From Candidatus Cryptobacteroides faecipullorum (GTDB taxonomy: Bacteria > Bacteroidota > Bacteroidia > Bacteroidales > UBA932), in contig JADIMH010000015.1 of the NCBI GenBank assembly GCA_017694885.1, positions 1 through 64,000 on the forward strand: 64,000 bases of DNA, given 5' to 3'. The translations under genes were made by a program, and so were the position numbers. Positions 15,534 through 24,338 of the stretch are shown piece after piece. The notes beneath the pieces were generated by a model that saw only the letters and a list, made by a program, of their open reading frames with translations, searched no databases and was not told the origin of the DNA. Each line of letters opens with the position of its first letter. Position 1 is the first letter of the stretch.

Positions 15534-16127
15534 ATGCAGGACGGAAAAATATTCGATTCAGAGGAACTGGAGCAGATGCGTCTCCAGTATGCCAGCCTCA
15601 AAGAAGACCTCGAAAAGCAGAAAATCATCAACGGAAAAATGATGGAAAGTGTGTTCCGCAAGAATATCGGGATACTGGATACCGACAGGAAAATCGGGAT
15701 AGCCGGCGGTCTTGTGGCGATACCTTTCGTGTTTGCGGTATGCATAATACAGGAAATGGATATGTGGATAGCAGTAGTTCTCGGCGCAGGATTCCTGGCC
15801 CAGACGGTTGGCTATCTGATATTGTACAGATGTCTCGGTCCTGTCGGAAACGGACAGGAGAATGTCCTGGATACTGCAGTAGGCATAAGAAAGTTCAGGA
15901 AAGGGTATATAGCCATCAATACGGCGCTGTGGGTGCTTGTCCTGGCTGTGTTCGTAGTAATGGGCGTGGACATATATCATGCATGGAGCACTCCTGTCAA
16001 AGGACTTGCGGCTGTCGGCATCCTATGCATGATAACCCTTATGGCATTGTTTGCCGAATACCTGTACGGACGGCGGGTTCTCAAAGCGTGCGATGGAATA
16101 ATACGTACTCTGGAGGAAGGGGCTTAG
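15534..16127 (+). CDS. Membrane protein partnered with the ECF sigma factor (putative anti-sigma factor)
   Basis: 197 residues. A soluble, charged, coiled-coil-like N-terminus (res 1-55: SEELEQMRLQYASLKEDLEKQ, then FRKNIGILDTDRKIG) precedes four membrane segments (about 57-73, 78-98, 125-145, 155-177). The gene lies 12 bp after the sigma gene. N-terminal cytosolic helix plus membrane anchor next to an ECF gene is the pattern of membrane-held anti-sigma factors. No zinc-binding HxxxCxxC motif is present, so this would be a non-ZAS type. The function is inferred from context only. Confidence 0.6.
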   Translation: MQDGKIFDSEELEQMRLQYASLKEDLEKQKIINGKMMESVFRKNIGILDTDRKIGIAGGLVAIPFVFAVCIIQEMDMWIAVVLGAGFLAQTVGYLILYRCLGPVGNGQENVLDTAVGIRKFRKGYIAINTALWVLVLAVFVVMGVDIYHAWSTPVKGLAAVGILCMITLMALFAEYLYGRRVLKACDGIIRTLEEGA

Positions 16128-16158
16128 TGATTTTTGTAAATACGGGACATTAGAAAAA

Positions 16159-16206
16159 GAGAGGACTGTGTCGAAATTTTCCATTTTGACACAGTCCTCT
16201 CCTTTT
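16159..16206. terminator. Bidirectional terminator between the ECF unit and the Ca2+ ATPase
   Basis: GAGAGGACTGTGTC and GACACAGTCCTCTC pair perfectly around an A/T-rich loop. An A-run lies on the left and CTTTTC on the right, so it can end both converging transcripts. Confidence 0.85.
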
Positions 16207-16261
16207 CATGATTTACATTACCGCGTTTTCCTGCTGCGCTTGAAACGACAGTCTTCTATTA

Positions 16262-18901
16262 TCATTTTCCGTTCCATTTCAAGGCCTTGAAGATTTCCAC
16301 TACTACCAGTGGTACGAGGGCAAGCCCGAGAATCGTCAGCCACTGCGCGCAGCCAAGGTGAGTGAATCTGAATGCGTCTGCCAATGATGGGATGAGCAGT
16401 ACTGCCGCAGAGAATACCAATGACATTAAAATCGCGAAAATCAACGGCTTGTTCTGCAGCGGGTTGAATTTGAAGCGGGATTCCGTGTTTGAATGCAGGT
16501 TTCCGGCATGAACGAGTTTTGCCGCAATTAGCGAGGCGAAAGCCATTGTCTGACCGAGGGATTCGGCCGCAGAAGCATCGCCGGCGAAAATTTCCATGCC
16601 CATCCTCTTTCCGATGATAAAGGCAACGAGGGTGATAGCTCCCATCATTATTCCCTGGTAGCTTATCCTCCATATCATTCCCTTGTCCATGAACTGTTTG
16701 CCGGCTCCGCGCGGACTCTTCTTCATGATGTCCTTTGCGGCAGGGTCCAGGCTCAGAGCCAGTGCAGGGAAGGTCTCGCTTACCAGGTTTATCCACAGAA
16801 TGTGGATCGGAAGGAGAGGAATGCCCATGTTGAGTATGGATGTCACGAAGAGCAGAAGGACTTCTCCAAGGTTGGTGGACAGGAGGAAGAGTATGGTCTT
16901 CAATATGTTGTCATAAATTCTGCGTCCTTCGGAAACAGCTGACACGATGGTGACGAAATTATCGTCTGAAAGTATCATGTCAGAAGCGTCCTTGGCTACT
17001 TCAGTTCCTGTAATACCCATGGAAACTCCGATGTCTGCCTGTTTGAGGGCCGGGGCATCGTTGACGCCGTCTCCCGTCATGGCCACTATCTGGCCTTTCT
17101 TCTGCCATGCGGTCACGATCTTCACTTTCTGCTCAGGAGCGATACGTGCGTAAACAGAATATTTTTCCACATTCGCATCGAACTCTTCTTCGCTCAGCTT
17201 ATCCAGTTCCGTTCCTGTAATGGCTTTGTCTCCATCACGGAATATGCCGATCTTGGATGCGATGGCTAAAGCCGTAGCCTTATGGTCGCCGGTTATCATC
17301 ACTGTTCTGATACCTGCATCGCGGCATTCCTGGATAGCTCCTATCACTTCTTCCCTTTCAGGATCGATCATTCCGGTGATACCCACGAAGATAAGGTCTT
17401 TTTCCACTTCTTCCATGTCGGAAGATACCTTGTCTGTAGGGCGGTAAGCCATCGCGAGCACCCTGAGGGCGGATTCCGCCATCTTCTGGTTAAGAGCCTG
17501 AAGCGAGGCTATATCTTCAGCCGTAATAGGGCGCACCCCGTCGGCTGTCTCTATTTTCGTACAGACCGAAAGCACTTCGTCCAGACCTCCTTTGGTATTT
17601 ATCTGAAGGGATCCGTCCTGCATCCTGTTGATGGTGGACATTCTTTTGCGTGACGAGTCGAATGCAACCTCTCCTTCGCGCGGACATGCGGCATCCAGTT
17701 CGCTCTTGATTACTCCGTTCTTTACTCCGAGGTCGATAAGCGCGATTTCTGTCGGGTCACCGACTCGTGTAATGCCTCCTTCGCTGTTCTTTACTTCCTT
17801 GGCATCGCAGCAGAGAACGGCTACAGTTATAAGTCTGTCAAGTTTTCCGCTGACTGCATGGTCCTCTACTACTGTCATCTGGTTTTTGGTAAGAGTGCCA
17901 GTCTTGTCGGAACAGATGACGGTGGTGCAGCCGAGAGTCTCGACAGAAGGAAGTTTGCGGATTATGGCATTATGCCTGACCATACGGCGCACGCCCATGG
18001 ACAGGATGATAGTGGAAATTGCGGGCAGACCTTCCGGGATAGCTCCCACCGCGAGTGAGACCGCCACCATCAGCATGCTTATCATAGGTCTGCCGTACAG
18101 TAGTCCGATAACGAAAATCACAACGCAGATCAGCACTGCCGCTGTTCCTATCACTTTGCCGAGCTTCTCGAGACGTACCTGCATAGGGGTCTGCGTGTCG
18201 GAATCCTTATCGAGCATGTCGGCTATCTTTCCTATTTCGGTGTTCATTCCCGTCCCTACTACAATGCCTTTACCGTGCCCGAAAGTCACTACTCCGCTGG
18301 AGAACGCCATATTGATCCTGTCGCCGAGCGGAATGTCTTCGCTTTCAAGAGTTTCCGGGGATTTTTCCACCGGTACGGACTCGCCTGTCATGGACGATTC
18401 CTGAACACTCATGCTATATGACTCGGTAATCCTTATGTCTGCCGGGACAATATCTCCCACTTCCAGTTCTACCACATCACCCGGAACCACGTCTTCCACA
18501 TTGACGACCATCGGTTCCCCGTTTCTGACCACTTTGGCCATAGGCGCGGCCATTTTCTTGAGGGATTCGAGTGACTTTTGCGCCTTTAGTTCCTGATATG
18601 CTCCGATAAATGCATTGAGCAACAGAATACCTATTATAATATAGGTATCAAGCAGACCTTCGCCGGTCTTTATTCCCATTATTCCGGAAATGACTGCTGC
18701 AATTATGAGCAGTATTATGAGGAAACTCTTGAACTGGGATATGAACATGGCCAGAAACGACCTGTTCTTTTTCTGGACGAGGGAGTTTTTCCCGTATTTT
18801 TCAATTCTTTTCTGGATTTCTTCGGGCTTCAGCCCCGAGGACGGGTCGGTTTCAAGACCCTGTGCGACTTCTTCAATCGACTGGTTGTAGAAAGGTGTCA
18901 T
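16262..18901 (-). CDS. Calcium-translocating P-type ATPase (PMCA/SERCA-like, type IIA/B)
   Basis: 879 residues, full length. In order: N-terminal cation-ATPase domain (res ~5-70), TM1-2, actuator domain with MTGESVP (~172), PEGLPAI in TM4 (~290), the phosphorylation motif CSDKTGTLTKNQM (~328), nucleotide domain with the KGGLDEVL region, MITGDH (~530), MTGDGVNDAPALKQADIG (~612) and the six C-terminal membrane segments with the NLVSETFPALALSLDP stretch. PEGLPA together with the NLxxETFPALAL TM6 signature points to a Ca2+ pump rather than a K+/Na+ or heavy-metal pump. Inner membrane. Single gene followed by a bidirectional terminator. Confidence 0.93.
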   Translation of the reverse strand: MTPFYNQSIEEVAQGLETDPSSGLKPEEIQKRIEKYGKNSLVQKKNRSFLAMFISQFKSFLIILLIIAAVISGIMGIKTGEGLLDTYIIIGILLLNAFIGAYQELKAQKSLESLKKMAAPMAKVVRNGEPMVVNVEDVVPGDVVELEVGDIVPADIRITESYSMSVQESSMTGESVPVEKSPETLESEDIPLGDRINMAFSSGVVTFGHGKGIVVGTGMNTEIGKIADMLDKDSDTQTPMQVRLEKLGKVIGTAAVLICVVIFVIGLLYGRPMISMLMVAVSLAVGAIPEGLPAISTIILSMGVRRMVRHNAIIRKLPSVETLGCTTVICSDKTGTLTKNQMTVVEDHAVSGKLDRLITVAVLCCDAKEVKNSEGGITRVGDPTEIALIDLGVKNGVIKSELDAACPREGEVAFDSSRKRMSTINRMQDGSLQINTKGGLDEVLSVCTKIETADGVRPITAEDIASLQALNQKMAESALRVLAMAYRPTDKVSSDMEEVEKDLIFVGITGMIDPEREEVIGAIQECRDAGIRTVMITGDHKATALAIASKIGIFRDGDKAITGTELDKLSEEEFDANVEKYSVYARIAPEQKVKIVTAWQKKGQIVAMTGDGVNDAPALKQADIGVSMGITGTEVAKDASDMILSDDNFVTIVSAVSEGRRIYDNILKTILFLLSTNLGEVLLLFVTSILNMGIPLLPIHILWINLVSETFPALALSLDPAAKDIMKKSPRGAGKQFMDKGMIWRISYQGIMMGAITLVAFIIGKRMGMEIFAGDASAAESLGQTMAFASLIAAKLVHAGNLHSNTESRFKFNPLQNKPLIFAILMSLVFSAAVLLIPSLADAFRFTHLGCAQWLTILGLALVPLVVVEIFKALKWNGK

Positions 18902-18947
18902 TTTAAATTTTATGATTCTGTTTTATGATAAGATTAGTAGCGGGAAA

Positions 18948-19340
18948 CTATTTCTGTCTGCCTGTCAGCAGTCCGATCAGCCTGTTTACGGCGCCTACCG
19001 TAAACAGCCATATGAATACCTGTGAAAGAACATCAGGTTTTTCACCGTACAGAAAATATATGTTGGCGATCCAGAACGCGCAGCAGACGAGAACGAATAT
19101 CTGAACACCGAGAGAAATCTTCTTTGTCTTGGAGGTACTTCCTTTCATCGATTTAATGTTGTAGGCAATCCCGAGGGGCCCTGTCATCATTACCATCCAG
19201 TAAATTGTCTGTCCTGTCAGAGTAAGTTTGTCTGTATCGACATAGTTTGAATAATATATTACACCTGTCCCGAACAGGAACAGCACGGCATAGATTGCCG
19301 TGCTTATTATATAGGTGATTCTTGTTTTTTTCTGATCCAT
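18948..19340 (-). CDS. Small four-helix membrane protein, unknown function
   Basis: 130 residues with four hydrophobic segments (about 9-28, 42-60, 76-97, 104-122), separated by basic loops such as KSMKGSTSKTKKIS. I recognise no family. It lies 46 bp upstream of the Ca2+ ATPase on the same strand, so the two are probably cotranscribed, with this gene first. A role in ion homeostasis or as an accessory subunit is only a guess from position. Confidence 0.65.
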   Translation of the reverse strand: MDQKKTRITYIISTAIYAVLFLFGTGVIYYSNYVDTDKLTLTGQTIYWMVMMTGPLGIAYNIKSMKGSTSKTKKISLGVQIFVLVCCAFWIANIYFLYGEKPDVLSQVFIWLFTVGAVNRLIGLLTGRQK

Positions 19341-19481
19341 AAAATCCTATCATCGCAACCGAAAGGCCAACAATATAAATAAATGGCGCGCAAGCGACAA
19401 ATATACGCAAAATTCGTTTTTATGCATAAAAAATGCCATGATAATGGAATTATGGGCCTTTGGGTGGTTCCCACATAATTA

Positions 19482-19514
19482 AAAAACAGGAACCGTCTGA
19501 TGACGGTCCCTGTT
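19482..19514 (-). terminator. Terminator of the OmpA-like/TPR lipoprotein gene
   Basis: AACAGG-ACCGTC pairs with GACGGT-CCTGTT around TGAT and is followed on the minus strand by TTTTTT. It is 22 bp past the stop codon. Confidence 0.9.
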
Positions 19515-19536
19515 CAAAGTCATTACAGTAAGGTTT

Positions 19537-21180
19537 TTACCTGTACTGTGCGAACTCGATGTCCTTTGCAGCCCTTTCTGCAAGTTTCTCGTCCTTGCTT
19601 GCTTTTTCAAGGTTAGCCTTTACTTCGTTGGCATTTCCCTGACGAGCAGCGATGACCGCCTTCAGGTATGAAGAAGTAGGGCAAGCGCATTTGATAGCTG
19701 CTGAAGCCTTGTCGAGCTGGCCTGTAAGGATGTAGGCGAGAGCCTTGTTGCCGCAGCAGTCTGAATTTGCGAGTTTTGCCGCGGCATCAGCATATTTGCC
19801 GTTGAGGATGTCAAGAACTGCGAGGTTCTCCTTTGCAGACTCATTGCCGGAAGCGTTGAAGCATTTGGCTGCCTCTGCATAGTTGCCTTCGCGGAGAGCT
19901 ACGACACCCATTGCATTCTGGTAGTCAGCATCTTTTTCTGAAACCTTTGCGAGAGCTGCTTTGGCATCTGCAAGCTTGTCAGAGTAGAGGTAAACCACTG
20001 CGAGGTTGTACTGTGCACGGGCGCTGCTGTATTTCTCTATGGCTTTCTTGTAGACAGTCACTTTGGTGTCATTGTTCTTTGCTACTGATGCAGCGCGGAG
20101 CAGGGCCTCTTCATCAAGAACATCGATATTGTCCTCGATAAGGGCGAGAAGTTCTTCGTTGCTGTAGTTCGTAAACTCTACGTTTGCGATGAACCTTGCA
20201 CGGCGGAGCTCAGGAAGGATTTCTTTTGCCAGAGTAGTGTAGACAGCAGACATGTTCTTGATTTCCTTCTCACGCACTGCAGGATCGCTGTACATTGACA
20301 GGACACGGATGATGAGATCTTTGTCCTCGAGGTCAGACTGTGCAACGAGTTCCTTGAAGCCTTCCCAGTCCTGACCTACGCTCTTGACGTTTACAGGAGC
20401 TTCAACCTCATGTCCCTTGGTTACTTTTCCGAAAGCCTTCTCGGCAGTAGCGGAACGTTTGTCGGAAAGTTTTGCATTGAGTTTCTGGCCGCCGTCCGGA
20501 GAAGCGTAAGCTACGATGTCCGTGCTTACGAGTTCTTTGCGCTCGTTGGCCTTGATTTCATCGAGGGCAGCCTGGAAATCCTTGATAGAATCGGACTTGA
20601 GCTGGCTGTTGCGTACGACTGAACTGTTGATGGTGTAGAGAATCTGGCCTTCGGCAGTCTGCTTGATGATTTCCTGATAGTTGTCAGCCTTGTAGTCGAG
20701 AGAACCTGACTTGTCGACAAGCATATAGGTAGTGTTTGCGCCGTCAGCGACTTTCCTTGCAGGGAATTCGGCTGATTTGTTCTTGTATTTCACTACGCTG
20801 CGGAGTTCGAGATAGCTTTTCTCCATTCCCGGAACATAGTCGAAACTTACTTTTTCTGAAACCGTAGAGCCTTCAGAAGGAACGACTTTATAGTTGTCGA
20901 TGACTTTTTCGCCCTGATATACGAATGGTTCCATCTTGGCTTCCCCTCCTTCATAAACGAGTACCGGAGTCACTTCGAGAATAGCTTTAGGATGGAAATA
21001 ATCGGCAGGATAAGTCACTGTTACAGTGGCGTTGATTTTACCTGCAACGACTTCAAGAACGGCCGGATCGCACTGAACTGTAACATTCTCGGCCATTTCA
21101 GCCATTTTCTCGGGAGAGCTGCAGGCTGCTGCAGCGAATCCGAGAATAGCAGCTGACAGAAATTTGAGACTTTTTTTCAT
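19537..21180 (-). CDS. OmpA-like/TPR outer-membrane lipoprotein
   Basis: 547 residues. Lipoprotein signal MKKSLKFLSAAILGFAAAAC (Cys 20). Residues ~30-150 are beta-rich. Residues ~175-330 contain an OmpA-C-like peptidoglycan-binding part (ILYTINSSVVRNSQLKSDSI, VAYASPDGGQKLNAKLSDKR). The C-terminal third is a run of short helical pairs like TPRs (AQYNLAVVYLYSDKLADAKAAL, NAMGVVALREGNYAEAAKCF). It probably ties outer membrane to peptidoglycan and scaffolds other envelope proteins. Regular codon use and a strong terminator suggest high expression. Stands alone. Confidence 0.8.
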   Translation of the reverse strand: MKKSLKFLSAAILGFAAAACSSPEKMAEMAENVTVQCDPAVLEVVAGKINATVTVTYPADYFHPKAILEVTPVLVYEGGEAKMEPFVYQGEKVIDNYKVVPSEGSTVSEKVSFDYVPGMEKSYLELRSVVKYKNKSAEFPARKVADGANTTYMLVDKSGSLDYKADNYQEIIKQTAEGQILYTINSSVVRNSQLKSDSIKDFQAALDEIKANERKELVSTDIVAYASPDGGQKLNAKLSDKRSATAEKAFGKVTKGHEVEAPVNVKSVGQDWEGFKELVAQSDLEDKDLIIRVLSMYSDPAVREKEIKNMSAVYTTLAKEILPELRRARFIANVEFTNYSNEELLALIEDNIDVLDEEALLRAASVAKNNDTKVTVYKKAIEKYSSARAQYNLAVVYLYSDKLADAKAALAKVSEKDADYQNAMGVVALREGNYAEAAKCFNASGNESAKENLAVLDILNGKYADAAAKLANSDCCGNKALAYILTGQLDKASAAIKCACPTSSYLKAVIAARQGNANEVKANLEKASKDEKLAERAAKDIEFAQYR

Positions 21181-21318
21181 TGCTGTATTAAATTAGTTGG
21201 TTTTACTTGTATTTTTTACTTCAGCCATAAATGCATAATCAGCACAAATATAGTCATTATTTTAATTTTTTAGCCATTATGGTTTATATTTTGGCACCTT
21301 TTCTTACCTTTGTCAATT

Positions 21319-22635
21319 ATGACAGCCCAGGAATTACAGAGTTTAAAAAACAAATATGATATAATCGGAACCGATCCCGCCCTGAACAGGGCGCTTGAAA
21401 TCGCCGTTGACGTAGCTTCTACCGATCTCACCGTCCTTATTTGCGGAGAGAGCGGAGTGGGAAAGGAGAATATACCGAAGATCATCCACCAGTACAGCCG
21501 GCGCAGGACGGGCAAGTATTTCGCGGTCAACTGCGGAGCCATTCCCGAGGGGACCATCGATTCAGAGTTGTTCGGGCATGAAAAAGGGTCTTTTACCGGG
21601 GCGAACGAAATGCGCAAAGGGTATTTTGAAGAGGCTGACGGAGGGACCTTGTTCCTGGATGAGATCGGAGAGCTTCCGCTTGCCTCTCAGGCGAAACTTC
21701 TCAGGGTACTTCAGTCCGGAGAGTTTATAAGGGTCGGTTCATCGAAGGTGCTCAAGACGGATGTCAGGGTCGTGGCCGCGACCAACGTGAACCTTATGCA
21801 TGCCGTCTCTATGGGGAAATTCAGGGAGGACCTTTATTACAGACTGAATGCGGTGCCGGTATTCATGCCGGCCCTGCGTGAGCGTCAGGACGACATTTAT
21901 CTTCTGTTCAGGAAGTTCACTTCGGATTTTTCCGAAAAGTACGGAATGAACAAGGTTTCCCTCACTCCGGATGCCGTAGCCCTTCTCAAAAGCTACAGGT
22001 GGCCCGGGAATATCCGCCAGCTGAAAAACGTGGCTGAAACGGTCACTGCGCTTGAATCCGGGAAACTCACTCCTGCTTCCGGCAGATGCGAGGTGGGGGC
22101 GGAAGTCCTTTCAAGATATATCCCGAAGGATGCGCCCAATATGCTGCCGGTAAAATCCGCATTCGGCGAGGACAGTATAACGCCAGGCGAGAAAGAGGCC
22201 ATAATAAGGATGATATACCAGCTGAGGCAGGAGGTAGATTACCTCAAGGAAGCGGTTGGCATCGGTCGTGCTCCGGTGCACATCAAGGCTCTTCCCCAGG
22301 ATACGGTTCGGGACCATCATGGCGGGGATGAGCAGCCCCGGCCTCTGGAACAGGAGTCCGAGGGCCTTTCAGACTGGCAGGAACCATATGAAATCAGAAA
22401 CGCCGCCCCGGCATCTTTTACAGCGCATCATGTCCCACAGTTCAAGGACACGGAATTCGCCAAGGCCACCCCTGACGAGCAGGACGGGAATGATCTTTCC
22501 CTTCAGAAGGCCGGTACCGATCTTATCCGCAAGGCCCTTGAAAAGTACCATGGAAACAGAAAGCAGGCTGCGGCCGAACTGGGAATATCAGAAAGGACAC
22601 TGTACAGAAAACTGAAATCTATCGAAAACCAATAA
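21319..22635 (+). CDS. Sigma-54-dependent transcriptional activator without receiver domain
   Basis: 438 residues from the ATG at 21319; a TTG nine bases upstream is unlikely to be the start. AAA+ domain: Walker A GESGVGKE (~res 45), loop 1 GSFTGA (~res 90; the usual motif is GAFTGA), GTLFLDEIGELP Walker B, and the sensor YRLNAVPVFMPALRERQDD. A long linker is followed by a Fis-type HTH (GNRKQAAAELGISERTLYRKLKS). No response-regulator or other sensor domain precedes the ATPase. It is first in a unit with lptE (4 bp), a conserved gene and secG, so it may act as an envelope regulator. Confidence 0.88.
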   Translation: MTAQELQSLKNKYDIIGTDPALNRALEIAVDVASTDLTVLICGESGVGKENIPKIIHQYSRRRTGKYFAVNCGAIPEGTIDSELFGHEKGSFTGANEMRKGYFEEADGGTLFLDEIGELPLASQAKLLRVLQSGEFIRVGSSKVLKTDVRVVAATNVNLMHAVSMGKFREDLYYRLNAVPVFMPALRERQDDIYLLFRKFTSDFSEKYGMNKVSLTPDAVALLKSYRWPGNIRQLKNVAETVTALESGKLTPASGRCEVGAEVLSRYIPKDAPNMLPVKSAFGEDSITPGEKEAIIRMIYQLRQEVDYLKEAVGIGRAPVHIKALPQDTVRDHHGGDEQPRPLEQESEGLSDWQEPYEIRNAAPASFTAHHVPQFKDTEFAKATPDEQDGNDLSLQKAGTDLIRKALEKYHGNRKQAAAELGISERTLYRKLKSIENQ

Positions 22636-22639
22636 AGGA

Positions 22640-23161
22640 ATGTCAATAATAAGATATGTATTAAGGACAATCGTACCCGTGGCCTGTGCGGTCCTCTGCC
22701 AGTCATGCGGCATATATTCATTTTCGGGAACATCCATCCAGCCGGATATCCGGTCCTTTACTGTAGAATACATGCAGTATAAGGCCTTGAGGGTGAATCC
22801 TTCTCTGAGCAATGACCTTACCGAGGCCCTTATGGACCAGTTCAGGCGTTTCACAAGACTGGAACAGGTGGAAATGGACGGGGATCTGGTGATTTCTGGA
22901 GAGATAACCGGATATGACGTAAAGGCCATGGCCATTACGGCCAATGAAACCGCTGCGCAGAACAGGCTGACCGTAACGGTAAAGATATACTTCACCAACA
23001 ACAAATATCCGGACGAGGATTTTGATGAAGGGAAATCTTTCTCGGCCTATGCCGATTTCGATGCCACCCAGCTGCTTGACTCGGTAGAGCCGACACTTTG
23101 TGAAGAGATCATCGACAAACTGGTCGAGGATATATTCAATGCCACAGTGGCGAATTGGTAA
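22640..23161 (+). CDS. lptE: LPS-assembly lipoprotein LptE
   Basis: 173 residues. The signal ends in VLCQSC with Cys about 23, followed by GIYSFSGTSIQPDIRSFTVEYM, which is the typical LptE opening in Bacteroidota. Then LTEALMDQFRRFTRLEQVEMDGDLVISGEITGYDV, the usual core. LptE plugs the LptD barrel at the outer membrane and completes LPS export. Start is 4 bp after the sigma-54 activator, and the next gene follows at 6 bp. Confidence 0.88.
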   Translation: MSIIRYVLRTIVPVACAVLCQSCGIYSFSGTSIQPDIRSFTVEYMQYKALRVNPSLSNDLTEALMDQFRRFTRLEQVEMDGDLVISGEITGYDVKAMAITANETAAQNRLTVTVKIYFTNNKYPDEDFDEGKSFSAYADFDATQLLDSVEPTLCEEIIDKLVEDIFNATVANW

Positions 23162-23167
23162 CCGGTT

Positions 23168-23779
23168 ATGGAACGTTATATCGACCTGAAGAAACTTTCG
23201 CTCGACGAACTTGCCGGAGTGATCAATCTGTATCCGTGGTTCGGTTCCGCAAGAAAAGAGTTGTGCAGGAGAATGCTGGATGTAGGCGGAGATGAATGGG
23301 GAAAAGAGCAGTTCGCCGATGCGGCGATGTATTTGCCGTTCAGAAAGACAGTATCCGACATGATGCACATGTCCAGGAAAGAGGACTATGCCGACAAGGA
23401 CATATCGGCTGTGATCAGGCACTACGTTTCCGAGCCGGCTTCATCCGGCAGCCGTCAGGCAGAAGGCGGGGGTTCTTCGACACGGCAGGTGAGGGTAGTG
23501 GGAGGAGACTATTTTTCCCAGCAGGAGTATGACCGTGTGAGGACGGAAGAAGACAAGACCTTCAGCAGGTTTTCATTCCGGGGCGGCCGGGACATGCCGT
23601 CTGAAGAACATGTCCGGCAGGAAGATATGGATTTCTGCACTGAAACCCTGGCCCAGATTTATGCCGAGCAGGGCTATTATGCCCATGCAATCCATATTTA
23701 TGAAAAACTAATTTTGGCATATCCGGAAAAAAATACTTACTTTGCAGCCCTTATTGAAAAATTAAAAACGGAAGACTAA
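23168..23779 (+). CDS. Conserved Bacteroidota protein between lptE and secG, unknown function
   Basis: 203 residues, no signal or membrane segment. The N-terminus (LDELAGVINLYPWFGSARKELCRRM) and the C-terminal TPR-like stretch (TETLAQIYAEQGYYAHAIHIYEKLILAYPEKNTYFAALIEKL) are joined by a low-complexity Gly/Ser/Arg linker (~res 95-110). I know this as a conserved gene of the lptE-secG neighbourhood but not by function. The position suggests a cytosolic role linked to envelope biogenesis. Confidence 0.65.
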   Translation: MERYIDLKKLSLDELAGVINLYPWFGSARKELCRRMLDVGGDEWGKEQFADAAMYLPFRKTVSDMMHMSRKEDYADKDISAVIRHYVSEPASSGSRQAEGGGSSTRQVRVVGGDYFSQQEYDRVRTEEDKTFSRFSFRGGRDMPSEEHVRQEDMDFCTETLAQIYAEQGYYAHAIHIYEKLILAYPEKNTYFAALIEKLKTED

Positions 23780-23792
23780 AATATATTGACGT

Positions 23793-24161
23793 ATGAATGT
23801 CCTTTTTACTATTCTTACAGTGCTTGTAATCATCGCCAGCGTGCTGGTGACTATTGTCGTTCTTCTTCAGAACAGTAAGGGCGGTGGACTTGCAAGCAAT
23901 TTCGTCGCAGGAAACCAGACTTTCGGTGTCCGCAAGACTGCGGATATTCTGGAAAAGATCACATGGGGACTTGTCGCATTCATTTTCGTGTTCTCGATAG
24001 CAACTACATTCACTACTACAGGTTCCGGAAAGAACGAAGTGGATATTACAGATAAGGTGGAGAATGCTGCTTCGGATCAGGTTCCAGAATTCCCTTCAGC
24101 TCCTCTGCAGCAGTCTGCTCCTGCTCAGGAAGCCCCTGCAGCTGAAACTCCTGCCGAATAA
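23793..24161 (+). CDS. secG: Preprotein translocase subunit SecG
   Basis: 122 residues. Two membrane segments (res 2-22 and ~52-72) flank the conserved loop VLLQNSKGGGLASNFVAGNQTFGVRKTADILEK. The C-terminal tail is Pro/Ala-rich. SecG assists SecYE during protein export. Starts 13 bp after the preceding gene and ends the sigma-54 activator/lptE unit. Confidence 0.95.
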   Translation: MNVLFTILTVLVIIASVLVTIVVLLQNSKGGGLASNFVAGNQTFGVRKTADILEKITWGLVAFIFVFSIATTFTTTGSGKNEVDITDKVENAASDQVPEFPSAPLQQSAPAQEAPAAETPAE

Positions 24162-24212
24162 GACAGTAGGGGGCCGGCCTTAAAGGATCGTAAACCGGAT
24201 ATTGTTTCTCCT

Positions 24213-24245
24213 GCTCTTCACTGACATTTTGTCAGTCTAAAGAGC
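24213..24245. promoter_or_regulatory. Palindromic element upstream of clpB
   Basis: ACTGACATTTTGTCAGT (24220-24236) has perfect 7-bp arms around TTT, and outer arms GCTCTT / AAGAGC extend it. It lies about 100 bp before the clpB start. It is not CIRCE. It could be a heat-shock operator or activator site; no T-run follows, so it is not a secG terminator. Confidence 0.5.
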
Positions 24246-24266
24246 GATGGAATATAATTTGACTTA

Positions 24267-24302
24267 TAGCCGTTTGTGTCTGTAAAAAGACGCAGACGGC
24301 TA
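24267..24302 (+). other. Hairpin in the clpB leader
   Basis: TAGCCGTTTGTGTCT pairs with AGACGCAGACGGCTA over 15 bp (G-U pairs included) around GTAAAA, ending 36 nt before the clpB ATG. No T-run follows. It may fold in the 5' untranslated leader. Confidence 0.55.
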
Positions 24303-24338
24303 AGATTGTATATGTATATAAAAAGGAGAAAATGATAT

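Noticed and set aside
16159..16206. Perfect inverted repeat, considered as the end of an insertion sequence
   Set aside because: It is flanked by an A-run and T-run between converging genes, and no second copy or transposase exists nearby; a bidirectional terminator explains it.
17628..18404. Plus-strand frame opposite the Ca2+ ATPase
   Set aside because: Ser/Thr/Pro-rich shadow of the ATPase gene; no independent evidence.
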